Positions 44,766 to 57,047 of a stretch of 64,000 nucleotides of DNA are shown here, in pieces. Source of the DNA: Pholiota molesta (Eukaryota > Basidiomycota > Agaricomycetes > Agaricales > Strophariaceae). Position 1 is the stretch's first letter, and each line of letters opens with the position of its first letter. A model generated the notes under the pieces. The model searched no databases, was not told the DNA's origin, and saw nothing but the letters and a program-made list of their open reading frames with translations. Where the stretch lies: contig JACGCK010000122.1 of assembly GCA_014925825.1 (NCBI GenBank), forward strand, positions 62,001 through 126,000, given 5' to 3'. The position numbers and the translations under genes were made by a program.

Positions 44766-47439
44766 ATGCCCTTCTCTCTCCCTGGCATCAGCTACATCAA
44801 AGAAAAAATTGCATTCAGCGTGAGCTTCGCTAAATGTGCCTGGGAGCTACTATTAGAGCGGTTGGCCGACGTGCATACCAATGTGGACGACTCGCATCGC
44901 TTAAACCATACCACTGTAATCAAGTCTATCCTCCAGCACGGACGTCTCGAGACTGCCCTACTCTCTGCCGCTGTCGAGAATGTGGCCTGCCTTGTCTCCC
45001 TCAATAAGCATGGCCTTCTCGAAGTCTCCGACCGTGTTCTTCCTATAGTCAAGTTTCGCACACGGGCTATTCTAAAATTTATCCGCCACTACCTTGCCCA
45101 GAAGACCACTCGAAACGCTAAGGGAAATCTTGCGATGAATTTCGCACCGTCTCAGACCGTGACTCTCAGGACCGCTCATTCCGAACTTTGCAACTTCTTT
45201 GGCGATGACTACATCTACTCGACTTTGCGCTGCATCTCGAACCTGGTAGAATGGGTTCTTGTTCTCTTGATTGACAACCTCAACAAAGCGAACGACACCA
45301 TCGCCTATGAGTCGCAGCATTCTATTGCTGTACGGATGATGTATACTCTTGCTCGCAGCTTTTTTGCTATTAATCTCTGCTCGACATCCGTCATCCTCGC
45401 ATTCCTCTCAGTTTATACTTGCGAATCAAGTCGGAAATCTTGCAGTATGACTACAGGAGTCTTGCAGCTTTCTTCTAGTGGCGAGGATCTCCCAGCCGGT
45501 GTTTCTGTGATCGTATCTATGGCAAGTGTCTCCGATGTTCTTGAGTGCGATACCACAATTCCAGTCGCATCTCCGAACTTTCAATTTATTTCTGTTGATG
45601 ATGATCATTCAATCTCTGCCACTTTCTCTTGTGGCGCTGCTCTTCTTATTCCACTCGACAGCGCCGAGAAATTTTCGGAAAAACAAACCACTGAGGTATG
45701 GTCTCATACTTTCGAACATCGACTCTATGTTCAAATGTTAGTTCTTTCAGACTAATACCCTGGATTCCACCCTCAAGAAGAATGGGCCAGAACTGAGCGG
45801 ACCAAAAGAAAATAATGTCAGTCTTTCCAGAAGCGTGCCATGTACGTTGCTTACTTATACAATGCCAGACTTCCGACGTCGATGCGGACAACAATATAAA
45901 AGAAAGAAAATCGGGAGACGTCGTACCTAACCTATTTGAAGTCGAATCAGACTCAAACAACGGTACAGACGAATTCATCAAAATAATAATTACCAGCTCT
46001 TTAGGCGAGGATGAATTTCCTTCGTCGCCCAACGAACAAGGTGTATCAGGCATCTTTGAAATTTCGAAAAATGTTGCACAGGTACTATTATACTCCATCG
46101 TGTCCTTTCTATTGCCAATCCATGATATCTTCAGAGTGGAAACTCGACTGCATACGATGACACAGCCAATGAATCATCCGTGTGTATCTCCCTTTTTTCT
46201 CCAATATGCTCCATTCTGACTTGGCTTTCTCAGAATCGCGTTATAAGCGAATCCCCGACTCCCGAAGGAAAGAGCAGGATCACTGAAGGTGTACTTGGAA
46301 TGGATTACAAGACAGTAAGTGGCGCATTCCAAGATTTAACTGACGCGAGAATACGAGGTTGATGGACTTTTCAGACTCACAGTCTGCCTATCACTGAAGA
46401 GATATCGCCCAGCTGCTCTAACAATGATACTTATAATAATGCAAACAAAGAAAACCGATTCTGCCCCAAGAATCGTGATAGATCCCGATCCCTCAGCAGT
46501 GAGGTCAGAGCATGGGCGCAGGTGAGCTTGTATTTTCTATGCCTCCCACCCCCCTTATTAACGGAAGATACTAGCTTAATGCTGATTTATCCGCAAACGA
46601 AAACGATCCAGATTTAACTATACGTCCGAAAAACACGGGTAAAGAAAAGGAAAGGACAGGCGAATCCTCTCCTGTAAGATTTGATCTGATTTCTGGTGGT
46701 CTTCTGAGGCTAATGTAAAATATTGTTTTGTTTAGATCGATATGTTGGAAGAATTAAACCATGGCAGATTTGATCAAGCCCTGACCCCCAATTCGAAGGT
46801 CCAGATTGGCGCAAAGGCGTCTTTTTCTGTCCATTTGGACACCGACGCCGCTCCTGCCAGACTTCTAGCCTCTTCTCCCGCAGTGTCGGCAACCGAAGCG
46901 AAGGATCAACTCGATCTGTTCTCTATTGACATCAACTACCACGAAGAAAAATACCAAATTAAAACCCGCATGGTAAGTTTCTTCTGTTCTGACTTCCCTA
47001 TATTTTTTGACGCACCTGTTTTTGTAGCCTCCCGCTAATTCGAAGCTATACGACAAATTTCCAACCTCAGCTCCCGACGTGAGCATAAACAAAAACGATG
47101 AGCTTCAAATTAGATCCAGGATACCGTTAGAGAGCATTCGTACAATGAATTATAACGTAAGTAGATCATGCCGAGTTTAATAGCACTTCTCATCATCTAG
47201 ATATATTTTAGTTCCAGACTTCCACGTCTCTTACACCTCACTCTGCCATTTTCGTCCCCATACACATGCGGACGAATGGCTCCGAAAATCAGGCACAGCC
47301 TCTGCCCCTTCATTGGAGTCCTGCGCTTGGTGGCCCTATCCCTATCGTCGCGCCAACCAGTCGTAGGCGTTCACGCCTCGGCGCGCTCGCGACAGGTGAT
47401 AAACGGAAAGACAACCTCACACGCCGTGCTCTCAGTTAA
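44766..47439 (+). CDS. unrecognised protein, ten exons, all introns phase 0
   Basis: Exons are 44766-45695, 45751-45816, 45869-46081, 46135-46179, 46234-46314, 46375-46521, 46575-46673, 46736-46972, 47028-47156 and 47212-47439, coding for 724 aa. The ATG at 44766 has a good context (ACAACATGCC). The N-terminal 230 or so residues are ordered-looking with hydrophobic helices (MPFSLPGISYIKEKIAFSVS ... FFAINLCSTSVILAFLSVYT), possibly membrane-associated. The rest is Ser/Asn/Glu/Lys-rich and probably disordered. No family is recognised. Each exon stays open in one frame and each intron is GT-AG, which supports the chain, but the small exons are less secure and the gene appears fast-evolving. Confidence 0.55.
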
Positions 47440-47901
47440 GCGCTGTATGTCTAATGACAGAGAAATCCACTGCGAAGTGATGCGTAGCTCGCCCCACAAA
47501 AAAAAACCAAAAGAAGATCAAAGCTTGATATTCATATATGACTCCTCGACACTCTCATATCGTATTTCGTCCAGGCCTTTTATCCCACAAGAGAAAGAGA
47601 ACAATGCGTAGTCTTGTGTGAGCTAGCGTTGCACTCCCCTTCATTGTTGGGCGTGTCTTATAAAGTTTCCCTTGCGGCTCTCCTTCGCTCACTTGTCCTC
47701 ACCATCACGCCTATACCGAAATAAAGCTATATTCTCTAATCGAGAAAGAATGAATCAAGATTGCCATCACTGGCGAAGTTCGAAGTTACAAACGTTCTTG
47801 GTATCTATCTTACGAGATTTTCGCTCGCAAACATTGATTCGGATATGTACATCCCATGACGAAGTTGAAAGCTTAGGCCGAATACGCGTCCAATGCAGAA
47901 T
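47440..47901. other. intergenic between convergent genes
   Basis: An open frame continues in another phase past 47439 to 47611 but shows no family features. The remainder is the 3' region of the HsbA-like gene. Confidence 0.5.
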
Positions 47902-48591
47902 TCAAAGCATTGTCAACGGTCGCTTTGAGTTCTGTGGCATTGCTTGCCAAGGAAGCCTAGAATTATCACTGTTCAGCCTTCCTTTTGAAGTCAAAACTTG
48001 TGAACAACGTACTGGAGCTGTGTTCATCATAACACCGCTAAGCTTATCACATGCGGCCTGGAGCGTCTGGAGTTCCGCGAGAATTACCAGAGAACTGAAG
48101 GGTCCAACGACTGCTAAATTCGCTAAGTCTTCCTTCTTAGACACGAGACTCTGGAGAAACTGTCCAGCAAGGGTATAGAATGGCGCTGCCGAATCGAAAA
48201 GAGTGGTTGCGTCCGCCTCAGAGAAGGGGAGATTCGGCATGGCCTTTGAATATGTGAGCCTTCGGCTGAGACGTTGCATCAAATAGTAATGTTCCTACCA
48301 TTATATCATTGGCGCTCTGCTGGGCGCCTGAGGAAAGACTTGCGACACCGGCGTGAAGAGTCTAAACAAATAACTGAATATTACTATCTTTTTCTGTGAA
48401 TAAATAAGAAATTTTATTACCGGTCCAGCAATCATCCAGTTGTAGCTGTTCATGCCATTGAACGTCTGCTCAAGCGACTTTGCTTGGGCTATCATGTTCG
48501 TGACATCTGACGCGACCTTCGAGACCGTGGCTACTGCATTGCAGGAAAGGGAAAAAGAGGCAAGAAGAAGCAGAGACTGAGTGATCTTCAT
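47902..48591 (-). CDS. HsbA-like secreted cell-wall/hydrophobic-surface-binding protein, 3 exons
   Basis: HsbA and related cell-wall galactomannoproteins are small helical secreted proteins that adsorb to hydrophobic surfaces or the fungal wall. Exons from the start are 48591-48421, 48361-48299 and 48243-47902, coding for 191 aa. A signal peptide (MKITQSLLLLASFSLSCNAV) is followed by alternating hydrophobic helices: DVTNMIAQAKSLEQTFNGMN, LHAGVASLSSGAQQSANDIM, FSEADATTLFDSAAPFYTLA, GQFLQSLVSKKEDLANL and VILAELQTLQAACDKLSGVM. This helical pattern is typical of the family. A TATA box (TATAAAA, minus strand, 48660-48666) lies about 70 bp upstream of the ATG. Confidence 0.8.
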
Positions 48592-48659
48592 GGTTGTAGG
48601 AGAGATAACAAGTTCAAGTCGACTTCAGCTTGATGTAGACGTTGGGCGAGTCCCTTCGT

Positions 48660-48666
48660 ATTTTAT
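48660..48666 (-). promoter_or_regulatory. TATA box of the HsbA-like gene
   Basis: TATAAAA on the minus strand, about 70 bp before the start codon at 48591. Confidence 0.5.
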
Positions 48667-50244
48667 AGCAGTGAGGATATAAATTAAGAACACAAAAGGC
48701 TAGTTCTTAGAACCCAACAATAATAAAAAAACTAAAAGCTCTAAACGATATCAGCTGTTTTCGAGAGACGTACTAGAAGTTTGAGCTAGCCTCCTCAAGG
48801 CGTCAAATTTTATGTAGGTTTACTTCCAAATCCTCGTAATTCCAAGAGATATAAAGAGATATCTGATTACGGGTTAGTGCAACAGATCGACAGCATGCAT
48901 AGAAGGTCTTTATCATGTCAAGTTTCAATATTTCACGTTCCATGCAACCGACAATTAGTTTAGCAGCGAAGAAACGATCAGACATTTAAGCTAGCGCTCA
49001 AGCTTCAAGCTTTATCAGGAGCTAGTCTCCTGTAGGCAGACTCCGATGATCTGATATCAAGCCGACGCAAACTATGCCTCGAAAAATCCTACAACTCAGA
49101 AACTCTGAATCCTTTACACCATTTTACTGTGGGGGGTATAAAAAAATTGAGCGCTAATTATGAGACTGAACGTACGCTGGTTGAAATTGGGTTGAAAAGA
49201 TTTTAAAAAGATTTTCGGTCGAGTACCCACGAGAACCAAGCTCTGACCAGCTTCAGCTTGATCAAGACGGGCAATGCCGTGAACTATATACAGTGTAGGT
49301 GACAACAGCTACAAACATCAGCGCCGTCACGAGTCCGACTTGGACGACTTACTTACTTTAAATGAAGTGCGATTTCGCTGAAGCTTGGGTGAAGCCAGTA
49401 CCGGGCGACTTACTTACGTTGAAGTGCGACTTCGCTGAAGCTTGGGAAGCCAGTATGGTCACGGTGAACCTGAAGTTCCTGGTCTGAAATCTGAAGGTAA
49501 GTAGGCAACCTTTGTAGAAACGCAGTTGGTGTCACGTCATATTGAGTGTAGAACATATAGGGATTACAGTACGAGCTTTGAAAAAAATTCAATCAACGAA
49601 TTTCAATGTCGGCCCTTCCTTCCGACCTGCTCCCAGCTCGCTCCCTTCCCTCGATTTCATTTCACACTTCGAAGTGAAGTTGTTCGGCACCCAGCTGCAT
49701 ACCCTCTGTCAAATTTCTGGTAATTGTTGGTGATAACACTTGGGTATCATGCTCCCAAGCGGCTGTCTCAGGGGTCGCCATCTGCTATGACTGGTCAAAG
49801 AGTTAGGCAGCCTGGCCGACTAGATCTGCGATTATTCCAGGATTTCCAACCTTTCCGAAGAAGTGTAACCTGCCACTTATTGTCGTTTTCTTCTATGCTT
49901 TTTTCCTGATATACACTGGCTGCTACTGCATTTCCTACAATCAACTGGACACGATTTGAACCCCTAGGTGAAGGCTATGACATCAAGAACAATAATTGAA
50001 CACGTTGGGCGATAGATTGCCTCTCGAATATTGTTCGGCAGCCTGACAAGATCATGAGTCCGACCAACATCCTTCGCGGCCACTTCTTACCCCGCCAACG
50101 ACATCCGCAACGTCGCTCATATAGTCTTATTCGGCCAGGCGTAATTACAGTGTCATATTACATCCTTCCGGAAAGATCAGGTGCTCTACAAAATCGTTAT
50201 AAGGACTGCACTTTCGACTTGCATGGCTATCCCTCATCACAATC
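48667..50244. other. 1.6 kb intergenic with a short tandem duplication
   Basis: No gene is supported. A unit of about 60 bp is repeated in tandem: the words CGACTTACTTAC, GAAGTGCGA and TTCGCTGAAGCTTGGG occur at 49344-49400 and again at 49405-49455 with small indels. Confidence 0.55.
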
Positions 50245-52711
50245 ATGCTGAATCCTTTATCTTGGTTTGGGCCTTTGCTGCAGATCATCGCAGCTATAGA
50301 GGACCCTGAAGCACCTAAAATCCCTCTTGACAATATTGTCATCACTGGAAAGGCCGTGGACAACGTACATTCCTTCTTGGGTATTCCGTTTGCCAATGCG
50401 CCTCGCTTTAATCTTCCGGAACCTGTCGTTTATCTCGAAAATATCGATGCTACGACTTACACGAATTCTTGCATTCAGCATGATCTTACCACCACCGCTA
50501 CAGCTGCTATGAAGACTTTCATGAATGACAACAACATCACTATCCCAGAACCAATCCATCAAGACGAGGAATGTAAGTACTTATATTCCATGCCAATAAG
50601 CCGCCTGAAGCTAATTTGAATCATAAGCTTGCCTTTCTATCAATGTTATTAAACCGGCAACCGCAACCGCAACCTCCAACTTGCCTGTCGTTGTTGTGAG
50701 TTGCTCAAGGGTTTTGTCCAATGCGATGCTCAGTTTAACTTTGCTATAATAGTGGTTCTACGGAGGTATGTTTAAGCTCTCGGATTAATTCTAAATACTT
50801 AGATGACAATTCTTATAGGTGGTTTCCTGATTGGAGACAGTGAAACGTCAGTCTTATGCAATACCGACTCACGTATGAGCGCGAGCTAATTAAATTGTAT
50901 TTTAGATGGGACGAAATGGGTACAGCCCTAGTCAAGAAATCGATTACAGCGAAAGAAGACACCATTTATGTTTCTTTCAACTACCGGTCAGTTTATATAT
51001 TATGCTATAACATACGCATCATCTGATTTCTTCTTCAAATTAGACTTTCAGGTGAACGATGATTTTCGCCGAGTATCCTGTAATCTAACTAACCTCGACT
51101 TTGTATCCCAAGCCTATGGCTTCTTGGGAGGAGATGAGGTAGAAGCGGCCGGCGTTGGAAACCTGGGCCTGCGCGATCGTATGTTTCTGTCTCGCTCTTT
51201 GAGTTGTTCGGAATGTGCTGACAACTTATTGGCAGAGCGAGAGGCACTTAAATGGGTTCATAATTATATCAGCGCTTTCGGTGGAAATCCTGACAGAGTG
51301 ATACTGTTTGTGTTCCTTTTGTATTTTCTTTTCGATAAGACTGAAATGTGCATTGGTGTTACAGCTGGGGACAATCTGCAGGAGCGATTTCTGCTTCGTT
51401 ACAAATGCTTGCATATGACGGTGACAGTCAGGGCCTCTTCCACGGCGTATTCCTACAGTCAGGCGCGCCGCTTCCTCTAGGAAATATCAAGGGGGGCCAG
51501 GTACGCTGTTGCCGTTTTTATTCTAATTGCTGAAAGGCTTACTGCCTCTCAGGCTGCATTTGACTCACTTGCCTCTGCCGTTAACTGCACTGGACCAGTC
51601 AAGCTTGATTGCCTGCGTAACGTTCCTTTGTCAACTCTCAGACCCGCCGTGGATGCTACTAATAGCGTGTTCTCCGAGAGCGTACGTCAAATCCACCATG
51701 ACAAGTTGTTCAACGCTAATATCATGTTTCTTTAAAGGGTCTCCTTCTCTCCTGGCGCCCAAGTGCTGACGGTGACTTCCTCGTTGACAATCCGCAGAGG
51801 CTCGTCCAAGCCGGAAGAGTGGCGGATGTCCCCGTCGTTGCTGGTATGCGTGTACGATCGTTAATATAGAATTCAACTGATCATCTTTAGGCAACATGGA
51901 TGATGAAGGAACATTGTTCTCCATTGGAAAAACCGGTTCAATTAAGTAGAAATTCAAAGTCAATACCCAAAATTTCAGTACACTGATAAACCCTCATTTC
52001 AAAGGACCGATGAACAATTCAAATCTTGGATCTATTCTTCTTGGATCCCAAGCGCTACCGAGGCAGAAAAATCAAATCTCACTGCTCACCAGTACACCAC
52101 CGATGTTGCGGCAGGTTCCCCATTCGGCACTGGTAGTGCTAACCAGTACAATTCGAATAACCAGTACAAGCGAATCGCCGCATTTCAAGGTGACATGGTA
52201 TTCCAAGCACCTCGTCGATTCTTTGTCAAGGAGCTGGCCAGTCAAGCTAGTCAAGAAGAACGACAGAGTCATATCTGGGTTTACTGTGAGTCTAATTATT
52301 GTTCTATCTTGAATTTTCATTTTTATTCATCTATTTAACGGGAATATAGTGAGAAGGGGCGCCAAGCTGCCCACCATCGGATCCGTAAGTAGCTTTCTCC
52401 GACCTATTGAGTTGATGACCTCAATTGATCATAAATGTCCATAGGTTCACGGAGGTGACGTTGGCGCGAACGTCGCAGACCACAACCTCTTGACTGATTA
52501 TATGATCAAATTTGCCAATAATCTCGATCCAAATCTGAACAAAACCGGTTTTGTTGCGTGGCCGAAATACACTCATGAGGCTCCCAAATCCTACCTCTTT
52601 CCTGTTATTATCTTGGGTTTTCCGGCACCGAAGCCCAAAGTTGAGGATGATACCCAGCGAGCAGTTCCCTTCTCGGTTCTCAGTGAGCTGGGATTGAAAT
52701 ATCCAATCTAA
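50245..52711 (+). CDS. type-B carboxylesterase/lipase (alpha/beta hydrolase), 15 exons
   Basis: Exons are 50245-50572, 50628-50695, 50753-50765, 50819-50846, 50906-50986, 51044-51051, 51113-51178, 51236-51305, 51365-51500, 51553-51681, 51738-51843, 51891-51945, 52005-52285, 52350-52384 and 52445-52711, coding for 556 aa. Family landmarks are FLGIPFANAPRF, VVVWFYGGGFLIGD (oxyanion hole GGG), NYRLSAYGFLGG, GNLGLRDQREALKWVHNYIS, FGGNPDRV and WGQSAGAISASLQML. Ser225 is the nucleophile in GQSAG (usual form GESAG), Glu350 in NMDDEGT is the probable acid and His470 in VHGGD the probable base. The N-terminal hydrophobic stretch may be a signal peptide. Exons of 13 and 8 nt are required to keep the conserved frame. 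Substrate unknown (esters or lipids). Confidence 0.92.
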
Positions 52712-53650
52712 AGGCGTTTATCACAAGGCCTGTCTTCCATACATGATGCAGCATTGGTGTTGTAATCTTGTCATACTTGCCATTTAGTTATAAATAAAAT
52801 GTCAAGAATTTGTACTCTCATGGCGGACGTTCAACGTTCAACGTTCAAGCGTTCAGCTGTCAATTCGCGCCATTTCTTGTGCTGTTATGTTATAAAGTTA
52901 ACTTATCAGGGCCTGAAAATGTTGCGCTCGACTGGCAACTGACAACAGCTGACAACGGCGCCCATTATTAACCGGTGTAGTCGGCTCTGTTGACGTCGTG
53001 AGCTCTGAAACTGGGGAAGGAGTTGTCCTAAATGTCAAAGACGTCATTTGCTGGTGTATATGTTGGCACTCCTCAATTCCGAGAGAATGCGATGGCACTT
53101 CGGAGAATATCATGGCTAAGAGAGCCCCTGGAGCTGGTCACGTAATTAGAGATCCTCCATTGGCTGAAGAGATTGCTGTCTGCGAGAACAAAAACTTGAA
53201 GCGAACACAAAAGCAGTGGACATACGTTAGCGTTCAGATGATGGATTGCTGAACTTCGATAATACTACATCTCACGCTCGAAAATTATTACAAGGACCGC
53301 GCGTGATATTTAGGTACCATAATGAACGAATGTCCTTTTGTGATTATGACAGCATGCATGGGCGCCTATCAGTGGGCGCTTCTACGTAAAGCAGAACTAA
53401 AATGGCTGCCATTCATTTGCCAGTGATAAATTCAATCAGCTTCTACTAGTAGTAAGCAGTGCCGGGCCCGCACCTCGAAATTGACCATCTGAAATGCCAC
53501 GAAGTTTGATTCGTCAGGCGCAGGTGTGTATTTAGATTTAAGCCTGATCGATGAGAGGAAGTTAAGAGAGAAACCTCGCGCAAAAAACAGGCAGTCTCGG
53601 TTTTCTATGCCTATAGTTTATACAGTAAAGCGACTGCACTGGGTTTTCCT
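52712..53650. other. intergenic, nothing recognised
   Basis: 3' flanks of two convergent genes. A short GTTCAACGTTCAACGTTCAA micro-repeat lies near 52830-52850. Confidence 0.5.
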
Positions 53651-54464
53651 CTAGTCCATCCAATATTCGTTGAAATCTTCCCAGTCCCTTTGTCTCCACT
53701 CGAGAACCTGCTGAGTTGCTACACATTCATTTTTATGTTGGGCTTTCCAATCTGCTACCTGACAGTCCTTAAAAAAGAGTGTCTTGAGTTCGGAAGGAAA
53801 AGAACTTGTGCAAAGTGAAGAGCGCTTTACCTTTCCACAATATTTGGCCCGAGAGCATTGGGAGCATCGGCGGCCTCCAGGTTGTCCACACCGGGCACAT
53901 ACATTTTGAGCGGTAGACTTACCGACATCGTCCCCGATGCGTAAGAGAGTATCCAAGCTACACGGGAGAAACTGCGTATATAAAGATCAGCACAAAGCAA
54001 TCACAAAGGCGAGAAAAACTTACTTTGACATATTCCATCTCCTCGACGCGTACACCGTTTTGTCCATCCATGAAGTAGTGGGAAGTGGCATACAAGATCG
54101 CGATAACCCCTCCCTTCTTGCATCGCTTCTCCCAAATCGGTGGCATTTTAAGGTGGGTATCGAAATAGCATGCGACGAGGAATTCGTTGTTGGCTTTATC
54201 TTTGACCCTAAACATGGGTCGCATATAGGGGATTACTTCTACGATTTCTGCGAGAAGACACCAATGCTTGATGGGCCCGACAACGCCGCCTGCCTCGTAG
54301 GGGTCTTCATAGTACCTCAAGTCAAGGTCGTTGTCGTCCGGAAGCTCAAGAAATGTAGGAAAGTGTTCCTGAGAAATCGATGACCAGCGTCAGTTTATGG
54401 GAGAGCACGTCTTTTATAGCTTATAGCCTACCTCGTCTCTCATGTCAAGTTTATTCTCTTCCAT
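53651..54464 (-). CDS. MYND-type zinc-finger protein, 4 exons
   Basis: Exons from the start are 54464-54432, 54368-54024, 53971-53831 and 53767-53651, coding for 211 aa. The C-terminal MYND finger has the full ligand set: Cys151, Cys154, Cys162, Cys165, Cys171, Cys175, His184 and Cys188, in CARCGQPGGRRCSQCSRAKYC and DCQVADWKAQHKNEC. MYND fingers bind proline-rich partners in chromatin and signalling proteins. The upstream 120 residues (YYEDPYEAGGVVGPIKHW, EVIPYMRPMFRVKDKANNEF) form a conserved-looking domain seen before MYND fingers in Agaricomycete expansions, of unknown role. A TATA box (TATAAAAG, minus strand, 54565-54572) lies about 100 bp upstream. The last intron splits the finger. Confidence 0.85.
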
Positions 54465-54991
54465 AGTTGAGTTGCAGGTGCTTCCGTGTAATTGTCAAGT
54501 ATCGAGGTGAGTGGCGAGGTGTAGCGAGAGGGTTGAAGAAGAAATGAAAGAGAAGTGTTGGAACCTTTTATACATATTGGCAAGGCCATATGGGCACGGT
54601 CCTACTTTTAGTGCCTGTCACTAGTCACTCTCCGTTGAAATTTTGAAAATGCCACAGGGGGTAAAAGGCGTCGATCGTGCGTCGTTGCAATTTCTATACT
54701 TCCTCCTTCACAAGTTGTCTGGAATCAGCCCTTGGAGTGATTAGTATTCTAATACATACAGATATCCATATTCTACAAAAAAAAAAATCCAAGCGCATTA
54801 CTATTGACCTTGTAGCGAAAGACAGCAAATCAACGATAAATATTCGACTCTCGTTAGGTATCCGAGCATTACGCGAGCTACTGTAAGCAGGAATACAATC
54901 TGCTCTTCAACCACTGGGTATGCAATGCAAGGTCCGAAGCAGAATAATTACTTTTGTAGGGCCTTCTTATAGGGTAAAGGATGCAAGGCGA
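54465..54991. other. upstream region of the MYND gene and 3' flank of STE24
   Basis: Holds the TATA box at 54565-54572 and an A run near 54778-54788. No gene is supported. Confidence 0.5.
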
Positions 54992-56649
54992 TTACTGAGC
55001 CTTCTTCTTGCGGCTGACCTCGAAAGCGTCGAGAGCTTTCAATCGTTCTGTCAGAGTAGGATGTGAGTGGTGATATGCCGAGTAACTGAAGTAAGTCGAT
55101 TAGCGAATGAAACCAATTAACCAGAATGAAGTAAATCATACAGCCAGTCAACCCAAACAGTGGATAGGTTCTTGACGTGGAGGGTGATGAGTGCCCGACC
55201 AAGACGAGGACCCATGTTGCTCATTTTCTCGTCCTTAACCATATCCTGTAGTTCCACAGCGAATTTATCCGCAGCAAATTCATAATGCCTCGTAATCGCA
55301 TTCATGCCGATGCTCACAACAGACTCGAATGGCGTCAAGATCATCTGGAAGAGCAGGAATGCGACCATTGTCGGTGGCTGTGCGGCAACTTCTTTAGGGA
55401 AATCGAACGAGCGCAGAAGGGGTGGCGCGTGCAAGAATGCAGGGAAAAGTGCAAGAACAGTGAATGTATGCAACTGAGAGATGATCATCTGCTTCATAGG
55501 GTGGTTGTAGTACCAGTGTCCGAGCTCATGGGCGAGCACGGCCTCGACCTCCTCGGGCTTAGTAGTTTGGATGAGGGTATCGAAAATGACAATGTGCTTG
55601 CTCTGAGAGATATTTTCACGTAAGCGCAGGCCACGAGGACAGAAGAAATAATCCTTACCCATGGCAGGCCGAAGAAGTAGGCATTGCTGTGTGAACTGCG
55701 CTTCGAGCCATCAATCTCGTACAGGTGTTTGAGAGGGAACTTGAGCTTGCTCGCCAGGCCTTCGATTCTGGTGCGGAGGTCGCCCTCTGGTAGAGCCGAG
55801 AGTTTGTTGAACAAGGGCTGGATGACAGTGGGATACAGGACGACCATGGTAAGTTGGAAGGTGATCCTACCGGCCGTTAGTTTTGACATCTTTTTGAGGG
55901 CGCATGAAGAGAAACATACATGAAGCCCATCAACCATGGCACAAATCTGTCACCGGCCCACTGGAACACGTAGAGGAAGATGGCGAGGAAAGGAGCTCCG
56001 AGAGCGATAGCCAACCCCCAGGTCTTCAACAGGTCAGTGACGAATAACATGGGAGTTGTCTTGTTAAATCCATGCTTTTCTTCGAGCACGAAGGTTCCAT
56101 AAGCTTGCAGAGGGAGAGTGGGGATTGATGAGATCAAAAACATGAGGAATACAAAGACAATGGATTGCACAATCTACAGCACTTGGTTATTTGGAATACC
56201 ATAAATAAAGAAGATGATACATACCTGATATTCCGGTCCATATCCAACCTTTCCCAAGAGATAACCAGCCGCAGTCCAGGACCACGCATTGAACCCATAG
56301 TGCAGAAGAAGACTTTCGACAAGCTGCTTGTAGAGACCAGAGAATAGAGCGAACTTGGCTTTGTCCTTGCCGTATTTTTGAGATTTCTCGAAGACACCAG
56401 GGTCGAAATGCTCTGCAAGCGCCGCTGGCGGTGCGGTTTTTGAGTATAACGGGTATTGTCGAATCCTGTAATCATGCCCGTGAGATAGCGCGCATAACCT
56501 AGGTCAAGGAAAACATACAAGAGGTAGGACTCAAAGAAAGTCACAGTCCACGCGAATACTTGCACGTACAGCTTCCAGTCAATAGCTTCCGTCTTTACAA
56601 ACGAAAGGCGATCTTCTACGTTGCGGAGCTGGGTATGGAGGAGATCCAT
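54992..56649 (-). CDS. STE24: CAAX prenyl protease 1, Ste24 family (M48 zinc metalloprotease), 6 exons
   Basis: Ste24 is an integral ER/nuclear-envelope zinc protease that trims prenylated CAAX proteins, including farnesylated mating pheromones. Exons from the start are 56649-56519, 56465-56225, 56173-55920, 55866-55659, 55602-55142 and 55085-54992, coding for 462 aa. The zinc motif HExxH is AHELGHWYYNHP (His303, Glu304, His307), and the third ligand lies in RHYEFAADKFAVEL. Other family stretches are FESYLLIRQYPLYSKTAPPA, EKHGFNKTT, YPTVIQPLFNKLSALPEGDL, YEIDGSKRSSHSNAYFFGLP and SAYHHSHPTLTERLKALDAF. The C-terminus RKKKAQ is basic, fitting ER retention. A transposon-like element begins about 100 bp upstream of the start codon, so its promoter may lie in or across that element. 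Confidence 0.96.
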
Positions 56650-56804
56650 GATGGCGGTCAGAAGAAAGCCAAAACGCGACGTGGCGACGTGTTCAAAATT
56701 AAGAGCTACACAGCCACAAATCATTCGGCTCTGGCGACTATTTTAGTATCACCTTGCTGAAAGCAATGGTCCCCCACTGTCGAAATTCACTATATATGGA
56801 TAGA

Positions 56805-57047
56805 TGTTAAGAAATCGTAAATATTTACCTGTGCGTGGATTGGCAAGCATAAGCAAACAATGCATTCCCTATCAACTTGTGAAAATGTTGAGAAATCGTA
56901 AATATTTGCTTGAACATGGTTTGGCAAGCACAAGCAAACAATGCATTCCCTATCGACTTGTGAAAATGTTGAGAAATCGTAAATATTTACCTGAGCATGG
57001 ATTGCCAAGCACAAGCAAACAATGCATTCCCTATTGACTTGCGAAAT
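56805..57047. repeat. 81-bp minisatellite, three copies
   Basis: Units begin at 56805, 56886 and 56967 with TGTTAAGAAATCG or TGTTGAGAAATCG and include AAGCAAACAATGCATTCCCT. A truncated fourth start follows at about 57057. The unit is 27 codons and both strands stay open through it, giving false repeat-protein frames. Confidence 0.85.

Noticed and set aside
56804..57037. A repeat protein (27-residue units) upstream of STE24
   Set aside because: It is an 81-bp minisatellite open on both strands, with no start context or flanking exons.
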